62,868 nucleotides of DNA, from the NCBI RefSeq assembly GCF_007096885.1, contig NZ_VJNO01000040.1, positions 1 to 62,868 on the forward strand, read 5' to 3'. The position numbers and the translations under genes were made by a program. The stretch's first letter is position 1. Each line of letters begins with the position of its first letter. A model generated the notes under the pieces. It ran no database searches, was not told the origin of the DNA, and was given only the letters and a program-made list of their open reading frames with translations. Origin of the DNA: Streptomyces sp. 130 (GTDB lineage: Bacteria; Actinomycetota; Actinomycetes; Streptomycetales; Streptomycetaceae). Positions 7,873-16,665 of this stretch are shown piece by piece.

Positions 7873-9423
7873 TCAGCCCATGAACTTCTTGAACTCGTCC
7901 GGCAGCTCGAAGTTCTGACCGCTCTGGCCGGCGGGCAGACCGGGAGCGCCGCCGTTCTGCGCGGCCTCGCGGCGGGCCGCCGCGGCCTGCTCCTCGGCCT
8001 TGCGCTTCATCGGGTTGCCGCTCTTGCGCTTGCCCTTGGCCTGCTTGACCTGCTTCTTCTGCCGGCCCGGGCCGCCGCCCATGCCCGGCATCCCGGGCAT
8101 CCCCGGCATGCCGCCGCCCTGCGCCATCTTCGACATCATCTTGCGGGCCTCGAAGAACCGCTCGACCAGCCCCTTGACGGCGGAGACCTCGGAACCGGAA
8201 CCCTTGGCGATACGGGCCCGGCGCGAGCCGTTGATGATCGTCGGGTCGGCGCGCTCCTTCGGGGTCATCGACTTGATGATCGCGGCCATGCGGTCGATGT
8301 CGCGCTCGTCGATGTTGTTGATCTGGTCCTTGATCTGACCCATGCCGGGCAGCATGCCGAGCAGCTTGGAGATGGAGCCCATCTTCCTGACCTGCTCCAT
8401 CTGGGCCAGGAAGTCGTCGAAGGTGAAGTCCTTGCCCTTGCTGGATGCCAGCTTGGAGGCCATCTTGGCGGCCTCTTCCTGGCTGAAGGTCTTCTCCGCC
8501 TGCTCGATCAGGGTGAGCAGGTCACCCATGTCGAGAATCCGGGACGCCATGCGGTCCGGGTGGAACGCGTCGAAGTCGTCCAGCTTCTCGCCGTTCGACG
8601 CGAACATGATCTGCTTGCCCGTGACGTGGGCGATCGACAGGGCGGCACCACCGCGGGCGTCGCCGTCGAGCTTGGAGAGCACCACGCCGTCGAAGCCGAC
8701 GCCGTCGCGGAACGCCTCGGCGGTGTTGACCGCGTCCTGACCGATCATCGCGTCGACCACGAACAGGATCTCGTCCGGGCTGACGGCGTCGCGGATGTCC
8801 GCGGCCTGCCGCATCAGCTCCTGGTCGATGCCGAGGCGGCCGGCGGTGTCCACGATCACGATGTCGTGGACCTTGGTCTTCGCGTACTCGATGGAGTCCT
8901 TGGCGACCTGGACCGGGTCGCCGACGCCGTTGCCCGGCTCGGGGGCGTACACCGCGACACCGGCGCGGTCGGCGACGACGCTCAGCTGGTTCACGGCGTT
9001 GGGGCGCTGGAGGTCGCAGGCGACGAGCAGCGGGGAGTGGCCCTGGCCCTTGAGCCAGAGGCCGAGCTTTCCGGCGAGGGTCGTCTTACCGGCACCCTGG
9101 AGGCCGGCGAGCATGATCACGGTGGGCGGGTTCTTGGCGAACCGCAGCCGCCGGGTCTCGCCGCCGAGGATGGAGATGAGCTCCTCGTTGACGATCTTGA
9201 CGACCTGCTGGGCGGGGTTGAGGGCCTGGGAGACCTCGGCCCCGCGCGCCCGCTCCTTGACATTGGCGATGAAGGACCGGACGACGGGCAGCGCCACGTC
9301 GGCTTCGAGCAGGGCGATACGGATCTCGCGAGCCGTGGCGTCGATGTCCGCCTCGGACAAGCGGCCCTTGCCCCGGAGGTTCTTGAAAGTCGCGGCAAGG
9401 CGGTCGGAGAGAGTATCGAACAC
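7873..9423 (-). CDS. ffh: Signal recognition particle protein Ffh
   Basis: Ffh is the SRP54 GTPase that binds signal sequences and SRP RNA and delivers ribosomes to FtsY. The 516-residue product has the N domain (about 1-90), the G domain with GLQGAGKTT, VDTAGR and SKLDGDARGG, and the Met-rich M domain with LPGMGQIKDQ and the GSRRARIAKGSG helix-turn segment. The C-terminus adds a Gly/Met/Pro repeat (GMPGMPGMPGM), a Lys-rich stretch and a tail ending LPDEFKKFMG. FtsY, its receptor, is encoded at 16666-17865. Confidence 0.97.
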   Translation of the reverse strand: MFDTLSDRLAATFKNLRGKGRLSEADIDATAREIRIALLEADVALPVVRSFIANVKERARGAEVSQALNPAQQVVKIVNEELISILGGETRRLRFAKNPPTVIMLAGLQGAGKTTLAGKLGLWLKGQGHSPLLVACDLQRPNAVNQLSVVADRAGVAVYAPEPGNGVGDPVQVAKDSIEYAKTKVHDIVIVDTAGRLGIDQELMRQAADIRDAVSPDEILFVVDAMIGQDAVNTAEAFRDGVGFDGVVLSKLDGDARGGAALSIAHVTGKQIMFASNGEKLDDFDAFHPDRMASRILDMGDLLTLIEQAEKTFSQEEAAKMASKLASSKGKDFTFDDFLAQMEQVRKMGSISKLLGMLPGMGQIKDQINNIDERDIDRMAAIIKSMTPKERADPTIINGSRRARIAKGSGSEVSAVKGLVERFFEARKMMSKMAQGGGMPGMPGMPGMGGGPGRQKKQVKQAKGKRKSGNPMKRKAEEQAAAARREAAQNGGAPGLPAGQSGQNFELPDEFKKFMG

Positions 9424-9521
9424 GGCGCTCGTCGGTCCTCAGGGTCGGGGGCGGGTCGGGTCAGTAGGTTCCCAGGGTATCCGGACGCCGGAGAACGCCA
9501 AGACCTCGCCCGGGACCTGCC

Positions 9522-11975
9522 TCACCCGAGGGCCTTCTCCAGCTCCCGGGCCAGCTCCGCCGCCCGCTGCGCCGACAGCGGCTCCCCTTCCGCGTCCGTG
9601 ACGTAGACCGTGTCCACCGCGTTCGCCCCCAGCGTCGACACGTGCGCGCTCCGCACCCGTACGGCGCTTTGCTCCAGCGCGTGCCCGATGCGGTGCAGCA
9701 GCCCCGGGGCGTCCTGCGCGCGGACCTCGATCACCGTGGCGAGCCGGGAGCCCGCCGGGGCCACCGTCACCCGGGGCGGCGGGGCCTTCACCCCGCGTCG
9801 CCGGGGGTAGGCCGCCTCCCGCTCGGCGAGGCGGGCGGGGATGTCCAGGGTGCCGTCCAGGGCGCGTACGAGGTCGGCGCGCAGCCGGTCCGCCGAGGGC
9901 AGCGAGCCGTACTCGGCGGCCACCCGCCAGCTGAGCAGCAGCAGGTCCGCGGAGTCGCCGAGCTCCGCGGGCGGCTCCACGGCGCGCAGGTCGGCGGCGC
10001 GGACGGTGAGGCGGTGCAGGGCGAGGACCCCGGCGGCGGCGGGCAGCACGCCGGGCCGGTCGCGGAGCGCGATGAGGAGTTCCACGCCGACCGGGGCCGG
10101 GCCGTCCTCGTCGTGCGGGGTCTCGGGCCGGGTGTGCAGGGCGAGGACGGGGGCGTCGGTGCGCAACGCCTCGATCGCGAGGCGTTCCTGCTCGGCGCTC
10201 GGGGCGGCGGGCTCGGGCTCCTCGGGGGCCTCTCCGGCCAGCACCTGGGCGACGCGTGCGACGAGTTCGGTGACGAGGGAGGCGCGCCAGGCGGACCAGG
10301 CGGCGGGCCCGGTGGCCAGGGCGTCGGCCTCGGTGAGGGCGTGCAGCAGCTCCAGGGTGGCCGTGCTGCCGAGGGCGTCGGCGACGGCGCGGACGGTGGC
10401 GGGGTCGTCCAGGTCGCGCCGGGTGGCGGTCTCGATGAGCAGGAGGTGATGGCGTACGAGGGCGGCGATGACGCCCACGTCGTGCGGGTCGAAGCCGATG
10501 CGGGCGGCCATGTCGCGGGCGATGACCTCACCGGCCACGGAGTGGTCGCCGGGCCAGCCCTTGCCGATGTCGTGCAGCAGGGCGGCGACCAGCAGCAGGT
10601 CGGGGCGGCCGACGCGGCGGGTGAGCGAGGCGGCGCGGACGGCCGTCTCGACCAGGTGGCGGTCGACGGTCCAGGTGTGGACCGGGTTGCGCTGGGGGCG
10701 GCAGTGGACGCGTTCCCAGTCGGGCAGCAGGCGGGTGATCAGCCCTTCGGCCTCCAGGGCCTCCCAGACGGGGATCGTGGCCTCGCCGGCGCCGAGCAGG
10801 GTGACCAGCTCCTCGCGGGCCTCGGCCGGCCAGGGCACCGGGAGCGGCTGGGCGGTGGTGGCGAGGTGGCGTACGACGTGGCGGGAGAGGGGCAGTCCGG
10901 ACTGGGCGGCCGCGGCGGCGGCGCGCAGGACGAGCACCGGGTCGCGTTCCGGCCGGGCGGTGCGGGCGAGCACGGCCTCGCCGTCGGCCTCCACGACGCC
11001 GTCGGCGAGCGGGGTCCGGTCGGGGGCGGGGGTCCGGCCGCCACCGAGCAGGGCGCGCAGCCGGGGCCGGGCGGAGCGGGCGCGCAGGACCCGGTCGACC
11101 TCGCGCCAGGTGACGTCGGCGGCGTACGAGACGGTGCGGGCGGCCTCGTAGACCTGGCGGAGCAGGGCGTCGGCGTCGAGGAGGCCGAGGGCCTGGGCGA
11201 CCTGGTCCTGTTCCTGGAGGGCGAGGCGGTCGGTGGCGCGGCCGGTGGTGAGGTGGAGGGCGTCGCGGGCGTCGAGGAGGACGCGGCGGGCGTCGGCGAG
11301 TCCTTCGCGGGGGGCGTCGGCGACCCAGGAGGCGGCGACGGCGCGCAGGGCGGTGACGTCGCGCAGGCCGCCGCGGGCCTCCTTGAGGTCGGGTTCCAGG
11401 AGGAACCGCAGCTCACCGTGGCGTGCGGCGCGTTCGCGGCAGAGCTCCCGGAGGCCGGGCAGGCGCTTGGGGGCCTGGTTGCGCCAGTCGGCGAGGATCG
11501 CGGTGCGCAGGGAGGCGACGAGGCCGAGGTCGCCGGCGACGGGGCGGGCGTCCAGCAGGCCGAGCTGGACCTTGAGGTCGTCGGCGGCGGCCTTCCGGGC
11601 CTCGGCGGGGGTGCGTACGGAGTGGTCGAGGGCGAGGCCCAGGTCCCAGACGGGGTACCAGATCCGGTCGGCCAGGGCGGCGACGGCCGTGGCGTCGGCG
11701 GTGCCGTCGTGCAGCAGGAGGAGGTCGAGGTCGCTGCGCGGGGAGAGTTCGCCGCGGCCGTAGCCGCCGACGGCGACGAGGGCGGCGCCCCGGACCCCGG
11801 CGTGCCGGGCGGCGCCGGTGAAGAGGGCGGTGAGCCAGTCGTCGGTGAGGGCGGCGAGGGCCGCACGGCGCGGCGGCCCGGGCCGTTCCTTCTCCTGGAG
11901 AAGGAGCAGCCGGGCCGCCGCGTAGCCGCTGGGGCGCGAGTCCTCGGATTCGGTGGTCGCTTCGGTGCTCGTCAC
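9522..11975 (-). CDS. glnD: PII nucleotidyltransferase GlnD
   Basis: GlnD modifies and demodifies the PII protein according to glutamine level; in Streptomyces it adenylylates rather than uridylylates GlnK. Domains in order are: nucleotidyltransferase with GGYGRGELSPRSDLDLLLL near residue 70, the linker helical domain, an HD hydrolase domain with LLHDIGKGWPGDHS, and two C-terminal ACT domains. The GTG at 11975 is preferred over a TTG one codon earlier because GGAAAGG lies at a suitable distance. It follows glnK by 51 bases in the amtB-glnK-glnD operon. Confidence 0.96.
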   Translation of the reverse strand: MTSTEATTESEDSRPSGYAAARLLLLQEKERPGPPRRAALAALTDDWLTALFTGAARHAGVRGAALVAVGGYGRGELSPRSDLDLLLLHDGTADATAVAALADRIWYPVWDLGLALDHSVRTPAEARKAAADDLKVQLGLLDARPVAGDLGLVASLRTAILADWRNQAPKRLPGLRELCRERAARHGELRFLLEPDLKEARGGLRDVTALRAVAASWVADAPREGLADARRVLLDARDALHLTTGRATDRLALQEQDQVAQALGLLDADALLRQVYEAARTVSYAADVTWREVDRVLRARSARPRLRALLGGGRTPAPDRTPLADGVVEADGEAVLARTARPERDPVLVLRAAAAAAQSGLPLSRHVVRHLATTAQPLPVPWPAEAREELVTLLGAGEATIPVWEALEAEGLITRLLPDWERVHCRPQRNPVHTWTVDRHLVETAVRAASLTRRVGRPDLLLVAALLHDIGKGWPGDHSVAGEVIARDMAARIGFDPHDVGVIAALVRHHLLLIETATRRDLDDPATVRAVADALGSTATLELLHALTEADALATGPAAWSAWRASLVTELVARVAQVLAGEAPEEPEPAAPSAEQERLAIEALRTDAPVLALHTRPETPHDEDGPAPVGVELLIALRDRPGVLPAAAGVLALHRLTVRAADLRAVEPPAELGDSADLLLLSWRVAAEYGSLPSADRLRADLVRALDGTLDIPARLAEREAAYPRRRGVKAPPPRVTVAPAGSRLATVIEVRAQDAPGLLHRIGHALEQSAVRVRSAHVSTLGANAVDTVYVTDAEGEPLSAQRAAELARELEKALG

Positions 11976-12026
11976 CAAGCTGCCCTTTCCGTGTGCGGAG
12001 CCGTGCGAAACAGCCGGCGGGGCCGG

Positions 12027-12365
12027 TCAGAGGGCGTCCGGGCCGCGTTCGCCCGTACGGACCCTGACGGCCGTCTCGACGGGGACGGTCCAGACCTTGC
12101 CGTCGCCGATCTTGCCGGTGCGGGCGGCCTTGACGACGACGTCGAGGAGCTGTTCGGCGTCCTCGTCCTCGACCAGGACCTCGATGCGGATCTTGGGAAC
12201 GAGGTCGACGGTGTACTCGGCGCCCCGGTAGACCTCGGTGTGGCCGCGCTGGCGTCCGTAGCCGCTGGCCTCGGTGACGGTGAGGCCCTGGACGCCGAAC
12301 GCCTGGAGGGCTTCCTTGATCTCGTCGAGGCGGTGGGGCTTCACGACCGCGGTGATGAGCTTCAT
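12027..12365 (-). CDS. glnK: Nitrogen regulatory PII protein GlnK
   Basis: A PII signal protein of 112 residues that senses 2-oxoglutarate and ATP/ADP and binds AmtB. Its start MKLITAVVKPHRLDEIKEAL and the C-loop region TGKIGDGKVWTV are typical. The T-loop GHTEVYRGAEYTV contains Tyr51, the residue modified by GlnD in the family. The ATG overlaps the amtB stop by 4 bases (ATGA), so the two are translationally coupled. Confidence 0.97.
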   Translation of the reverse strand: MKLITAVVKPHRLDEIKEALQAFGVQGLTVTEASGYGRQRGHTEVYRGAEYTVDLVPKIRIEVLVEDEDAEQLLDVVVKAARTGKIGDGKVWTVPVETAVRVRTGERGPDAL

Positions 12366-13711
12366 GCGTCCACCTTCTTGTTCGTCGGGGCGGCCGGGCC
12401 GGGGGCGGGGGCCGCGGTGCGGGAGGCCGTGCCGCCGCCGGCGCCGCTGAAGTCGTACGCGGTCTCGGCGTGTTCGACCTGGTCGATGCCGGAGACCTCG
12501 GCGTCCTCGTCCACGCGCATCCCGAGGATCTTGTCGACCAGGAAGGCGAGCAGCGCGGAGACGACGAGAGAGTACGCGAGGACCGCGAAGACGCCGGCGG
12601 CCTGCTTGCCGAGCTGGTCGAGCCCGCCGCCGTAGAAGAGGCCCTTGGCGTCGGACTGGACGCCGCCGGTGGCGAAGAGGCCGACGAGCAGGGAGCCGAC
12701 GATGCCGCCGACGAGGTGGACGCCGACGACGTCGAGGGAGTCGTCGTAGCCGAAGGTGTACTTGAGGCCGACGGCCATGGCGCACAGCACACCGGCGATC
12801 GCGCCGACCGCGATGGCGCCGAGCGGGCTGACCGCGCCGCCGGCCGGGGTGATGGCGACGAGTCCGGCGACCGCGCCGGAGGCGGCGCCCAGGGTGGTGA
12901 AGGCGCCGTGGCGGATCTTCTCGTACGCGAGCCAGGCGAGCATCGCCGCACCGGTGGCGACCTGCGTGTTGACGAACATGACCGCGCCCACGCCGTCGTC
13001 GTTGCCGAGCCAGGAGCCGGCGTTGAAGCCGAACCAGCCGAACCAGAGGAGACCGGCGCCGAGCATGACCAGCGGCAGGCTGTGCGGACGCATCGGGTCC
13101 TTCTTGAAGCCGACGCGCTTGCCGATCACCAGGATCACGCCGAGGGCGGCGGCGCCCGCGTTGATGTGGACGGCGGTGCCGCCGGCGAAGTCGATGACGC
13201 CGAGCTCGAACAGCCAGCCGCCCGCGCCCCACACCCAGTGCGCGACCGGGAAGTAGACGACGGTGACCCACAGCGTGATGAACAGGGCCCAGGAGGTGAA
13301 CTTGACCCGGTCGGCGAGGGCACCGCTTATCAGGGCCGGCGTGAGGACGGCGAACATCAGCTGGAACACGGCGAAGACGTAGACCGGGATGGTGTAGCCG
13401 TCCCAGAGCTCCGTGACGCCGATCCCGCTGAGGCCGACGAAGTCCTGGCTCCAGCCGATGACCGATCCGGCGTCGGTCCCGAAGGCGAGGCTGAAGCCGT
13501 ACAGCACCCACAGGACCGTGACGATCCCGAGGCTGATGAAGCTCATCATCAGCATGTTGAGGGTGCTCTTGACGCGGACCATGCCTCCGTAGAAGAAGGC
13601 GAGGGCCGGGGTCATGAGCATCACCAGGGCCGAGCAGATGAGCATGAAGCCGGTGTTGGCGGCAGACAGCGTCGGGGTGTCTGCGGCAAGCGTCGTGATG
13701 CCTGGGGGCAT
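12362..13711 (-). CDS. amtB: Ammonium transporter AmtB
   Basis: A 449-residue Amt/MEP/Rh channel with about eleven membrane segments. Family hallmarks include MTPALAFFYGGMVR, FAGGTAVHINAGAAAL, LLWFGWFGFNAGS and FGYDDSLDVVGVHLVGGIVGSLL, with the His pair of the pore. I chose the ATG at 13711 because GAGGAG precedes it by six bases; the frame is open further upstream without support. It leads the amtB-glnK-glnD operon, with a GlnR-type operator about 135 bases upstream. Confidence 0.96.
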   Translation of the reverse strand: MPPGITTLAADTPTLSAANTGFMLICSALVMLMTPALAFFYGGMVRVKSTLNMLMMSFISLGIVTVLWVLYGFSLAFGTDAGSVIGWSQDFVGLSGIGVTELWDGYTIPVYVFAVFQLMFAVLTPALISGALADRVKFTSWALFITLWVTVVYFPVAHWVWGAGGWLFELGVIDFAGGTAVHINAGAAALGVILVIGKRVGFKKDPMRPHSLPLVMLGAGLLWFGWFGFNAGSWLGNDDGVGAVMFVNTQVATGAAMLAWLAYEKIRHGAFTTLGAASGAVAGLVAITPAGGAVSPLGAIAVGAIAGVLCAMAVGLKYTFGYDDSLDVVGVHLVGGIVGSLLVGLFATGGVQSDAKGLFYGGGLDQLGKQAAGVFAVLAYSLVVSALLAFLVDKILGMRVDEDAEVSGIDQVEHAETAYDFSGAGGGTASRTAAPAPGPAAPTNKKVDA

Positions 13712-14087
13712 CGGCGTCTCCTCGTCGTCGGTGCGGCCGCGTGCGGGCGGTGGGGGCACAACCACTGCGGGACCACTGGGGAACGTGCGGGCCTGTTATG
13801 GGCCATGAGGTTCGCCCAGCGCCGTTTCGGCCGGTGCGCCGCGATGTTTCGCGGCAGTGACGAAGGGAAGCGACGTGTTACGTCCCCATGAACCGCGCAG
13901 GCCGTACCCGCGCTCGCGCCCACTGTGCGGCCTGGGCCGCATACGGTGCGGTTACGACGCTCCGGCAGGGGAACGACCACACGAACCGGCCACGGCGATC
14001 ACCCGTTGACCTGGCAATGGGGGGAGCCGAAGTCGGTCTGTGCTGGGTGATCGTCGTGGCCGGGGTCGAAGGGCCCGGTGGCCGTCG
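13712..14087. other. amtB upstream region with GlnR-like sites and a long-loop inverted repeat
   Basis: This 376-base gap lies between the end of nsdA and the start of amtB, both read leftwards. It carries the GlnR-like operator described separately, plus a 9-bp perfect inverted repeat (CGATCACCC at 13996-14004, GGGTGATCG at 14045-14053) with a 40-base loop just after the nsdA stop, possibly an nsdA terminator. I see no extra gene. Confidence 0.5.
13846..13861 (-). promoter_or_regulatory. GlnR-type operator upstream of amtB
   Basis: Read on the minus strand, the bases are GTCAC-TGCCGC-GAAAC. This fits the known actinobacterial GlnR consensus GTnAC-n6-GaAAC exactly. A second GTAAC half-site lies about 15 bases upstream (13877-13881) with a weak partner. 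GlnR activates amtB-glnK-glnD under nitrogen limitation in S. coelicolor, so this is the expected place. Confidence 0.75.
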
Positions 14088-15560
14088 CTAGACGGTTTCC
14101 ACGGTCTCGGGCAGCTGTTCGATGAGGAGTTCGGTGAGCCGGGCGACCTCGGGCACGTCCCCGAAGTCCCTGGCGGCGGTGTCGACGGTCTTGCGGAGCC
14201 GGGTGTTGACCCGCTCGGAGCGCACCTTCTTGGCGACGCGCAGTGCCTGCTCGGCCGGCACCGTCGACGCCTCGGGCTCGCCCTTGAGGAGGTGGACGCT
14301 GGCGAGGCCGATCAGATTGAGCGCGTAGGAGCGCTGGTGCTCGTCGTCCTCGCCGAAGAGCTGGACGGCCTTCCGCATGACGGGCTCGGCCAGCGAGGCG
14401 TACGTGGGGCTGCGGCCGGCCACATAGGCGAGGTCCCGGTACGAGTGGGAGTTCTCGCCGTTGAGCTCGGCCTCGGAGAAGAAGCGGATCCAGTCGGGCT
14501 CGGGCTCGCCGTCGACGCCGGCGTCCAGGAAGGTGTCCTCGGCCATGCGGACCGCCCGCTTGCACTTGCTGGGCTGGCCCATGTTCGCGTAGGCGCGGGC
14601 CTCCATCGCGTACAGCATGGCCTGCGTGCGCGGGGTCGCGCAGTCACGGCTGCCGTACTGGGCGAGGTGGATCAGCTCCAGGGCGTCGTCGGGGCGGCCG
14701 AGGTGGATCATCTGCCGGCTCATGCTGGACAGGACGTACGAGCCGAGCGGCTTGTCGCCGGCCTCCTTGGCGGCGTGCAGGGCGAGCACGAAGTACTTCT
14801 GGGCGGTGGGCTGGAGGCCGACGTCGTAGCTCATCCAGCCCGCCAGCTCGGCCAGTTCGGCGGCGCAGCGGAACAGGCGCTTGGAGGTGGCGGCGGGCTG
14901 GGGCTCCTGGAGCAGGTCGGTGACCTCGTGGAGCTGGCCGACGACGGCCTTGCGGCGCAGGCCGCCGCCGCACTGCGCGTCCCACTGGCGGAACATCGCG
15001 GTGGTCGACTCCAGCAGGTCCAGCTCGGGGTCGGAGAGCCGGGACGGGCGGCGGGCGACATCGGCTTCCGGCTCGGCGGCGGGGGCGGCCGCGACCGGAA
15101 CCAGCCAGCGCTGCATGGGCTCGATGAGCGCGGGGCCGGCGGCGAGTGCGAGGGAGCTGCCGAGGAAGCCCCGGCGGGCGAGCATCAGGTCGCTCCGCGA
15201 GAACTCGCTGAGCAGGGCCACGGTCTGCGGGCCCGCCCACGGCAGGTCCACACCGGCCACGGAGGGTGCCTGGTGCGGGGTGCGCAGCCCCAGGTCCTCC
15301 ACGGCGACGACGCTGCCGAAGCGCTCCGAGAACAGCTCGGACAGGATGCGCGGGATCGGCTCGCGCGGCTGCTCGCCGTCGAGCCAGCGCCGCACCCGGG
15401 AGGTGTCGGTGCTGATGTGGTGCGCGCCCATCTGGCGCGCCCGGCGGTTCACCTGCCGCGCCAGCTCGCCCTTCGACCAGCCGCTGCGCACGAACCACGA
15501 TCCCAATTGCCCGTTCGGGCGCTTGCCGGCATTCGTCTCGCCTGCGCCGCTGCCACTCAC
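14088..15560 (-). CDS. nsdA: Negative regulator of differentiation NsdA
   Basis: NsdA is a Streptomyces regulator whose loss increases sporulation and antibiotic output in S. coelicolor. The product has about 490 residues. An N-terminal region resembles a DNA-binding fold (SWFVRSGWSKGELARQVNRR, then RVRRWLDGEQPREP), followed by a segment with a twin-Arg-like stretch before a hydrophobic run (RRGFLGSSLALAAGPAL), then a helical TPR-like repeat region (AELAELAGWMSYD, YFVLALHAAKEAGD, QAMLYAMEARAYANMG). The GTG at 15560 is chosen because GGGGG precedes it. It lies next to amtB, as in S. coelicolor. Confidence 0.92.
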   Translation of the reverse strand: MSGSGAGETNAGKRPNGQLGSWFVRSGWSKGELARQVNRRARQMGAHHISTDTSRVRRWLDGEQPREPIPRILSELFSERFGSVVAVEDLGLRTPHQAPSVAGVDLPWAGPQTVALLSEFSRSDLMLARRGFLGSSLALAAGPALIEPMQRWLVPVAAAPAAEPEADVARRPSRLSDPELDLLESTTAMFRQWDAQCGGGLRRKAVVGQLHEVTDLLQEPQPAATSKRLFRCAAELAELAGWMSYDVGLQPTAQKYFVLALHAAKEAGDKPLGSYVLSSMSRQMIHLGRPDDALELIHLAQYGSRDCATPRTQAMLYAMEARAYANMGQPSKCKRAVRMAEDTFLDAGVDGEPEPDWIRFFSEAELNGENSHSYRDLAYVAGRSPTYASLAEPVMRKAVQLFGEDDEHQRSYALNLIGLASVHLLKGEPEASTVPAEQALRVAKKVRSERVNTRLRKTVDTAARDFGDVPEVARLTELLIEQLPETVETV

Positions 15561-15921
15561 GGATAAGCCCCCATCCCGCCGAATACGTGTCGCGCGAAGC
15601 ACTATCAGAATGCTCCGAACTCATGGTGCCCGCACGGGCGTTGGGCCCGCTCGAACAGAAAGCCGGGTTGCCTGCGGCATACCCACGGGCGCACATACTT
15701 CCACGGTTCGTGTACCGACGGTAATCCCGCGATCACCGGCCCCGCGAGGCCCTGCGCGAAATCGCCACCATTCGCCACCCCTTCGATTGAACGCCACCCC
15801 GGTGGGCCGCGATTCACTTGACAGGACGATTCGCACGGGCGCGAGGAAGCGCCCGGGGGCGCGCGGGCGGTTGCACGCTCCTCTTCGTAACCACCGGCGA
15901 ACCGGACCCGTTGGAGGGGGC
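15561..15921. other. Divergent intergenic region nsdA / primase-like gene
   Basis: A 361-base gap between divergently read genes. A perfect -35 hexamer TTGACA occurs at 15818-15823 on the plus strand, but no good -10 follows at 17-18 bases. A short palindrome TACCGACGGTA lies at 15713-15723. No gene is evident. Confidence 0.4.
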
Positions 15922-16584
15922 ATGGGCTTCACGATCGGAATCCGCGAGATGCGCACCGGCGCGCGGCGCCGCGCCCGCTCGGCCGCCGCCGGCGGTACGG
16001 AGGTGGCGGAGTACACCGGACTGTGGGGCTGGGCCGTGGTGCCCGGTGCCCGCGCGGCGGGCGGCCTCTGCTCCTGCGGGGCCCCCAGCTGCGCCGCCCC
16101 GGGCGCGCATCCGCTGGAGTCCGCCCGGGAGGTGCCCGCCGGGGCGACGCTCGACGCGGCGGCACGCGCCTGGGCCGAGGTGCCGGGCGCCCCGCTGATG
16201 CTCCCCGTGGGCCGGAGCTTCGACGTGCTGGACGTGGCGGAGGGGGCCGGGCGCCGGGCCCTGGTGCGGATGGAGCGGATGGGCCTGCCGCTGGGCCCGG
16301 TCTCGGTGACCCCGCAGGGCCGGGCGCAGTTCTTCGTCGCGCCGGGGGCCGCCGACCAGTTGCCCCGGCTGCTGTACCGGATGGGCTGGGACGACGCGGG
16401 GCTCGATCTGCGGGGGCTCGGCCCGGGCAGCCACATCACGGCGCCGCCCTCGGACCGGGGCGGGCTCGGACCGGTCCGCTGGCTGCGGGCGCCCGGGCCC
16501 GACAGCGCGACGCCTCCGGAGGCCCGGCTGCTGCTGGGCACGCTGGCGTACCTCTGCCATCGGTGGGCGGCGCCCTGCGGCTGA
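15922..16584 (+). CDS. Primase/polymerase (prim-pol) N-terminal domain protein
   Basis: A 220-residue protein resembling the bifunctional DNA primase/polymerase N-terminal domain. Near residue 50 it has the Cys-rich element CSCGAPSCAAPGAHPLES, which in the family reads C-x-C-x4-C-x3-G-x-H-P. The expected metal-binding strand appears as SFDVLDVAEGAG, where the usual second acid of a D-x-D pair is absent or shifted, so catalytic competence is doubtful. No helicase partner is nearby. The ATG is preceded by GGAGGGGG. Stand-alone versions of this domain are common in Streptomyces; the role is not established. Confidence 0.75.
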   Translation: MGFTIGIREMRTGARRRARSAAAGGTEVAEYTGLWGWAVVPGARAAGGLCSCGAPSCAAPGAHPLESAREVPAGATLDAAARAWAEVPGAPLMLPVGRSFDVLDVAEGAGRRALVRMERMGLPLGPVSVTPQGRAQFFVAPGAADQLPRLLYRMGWDDAGLDLRGLGPGSHITAPPSDRGGLGPVRWLRAPGPDSATPPEARLLLGTLAYLCHRWAAPCG

Positions 16585-16616
16585 GCCGCGTACGCCGCGT
16601 ACCGTCCGGACAGCGA

Positions 16617-16647
16617 GAAGCCCGGCCGCGCGAAACGGCCGGGCTTC
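16617..16647. terminator. Bidirectional terminator hairpin
   Basis: A perfect 12-bp stem (GAAGCCCGGCCG at 16617-16628, complement at 16636-16647) with a 7-base loop lies between the convergent prim-pol-like gene and ftsY. Confidence 0.85.
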
Positions 16648-16665
16648 GGAGCTGTCCGGTGGGGC

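Noticed and set aside
9642..12635. 997-codon open frame on the plus strand opposite glnD-glnK-amtB
   Set aside because: Antisense composition artefact; Gly/Gln/Asp-rich with no domain pattern, and it crosses three confident genes.
15818..15823. Full promoter for the prim-pol-like gene
   Set aside because: TTGACA is perfect, but the bases 17-18 downstream (GCGAGG) do not resemble a -10; mentioned only as an isolated hexamer.
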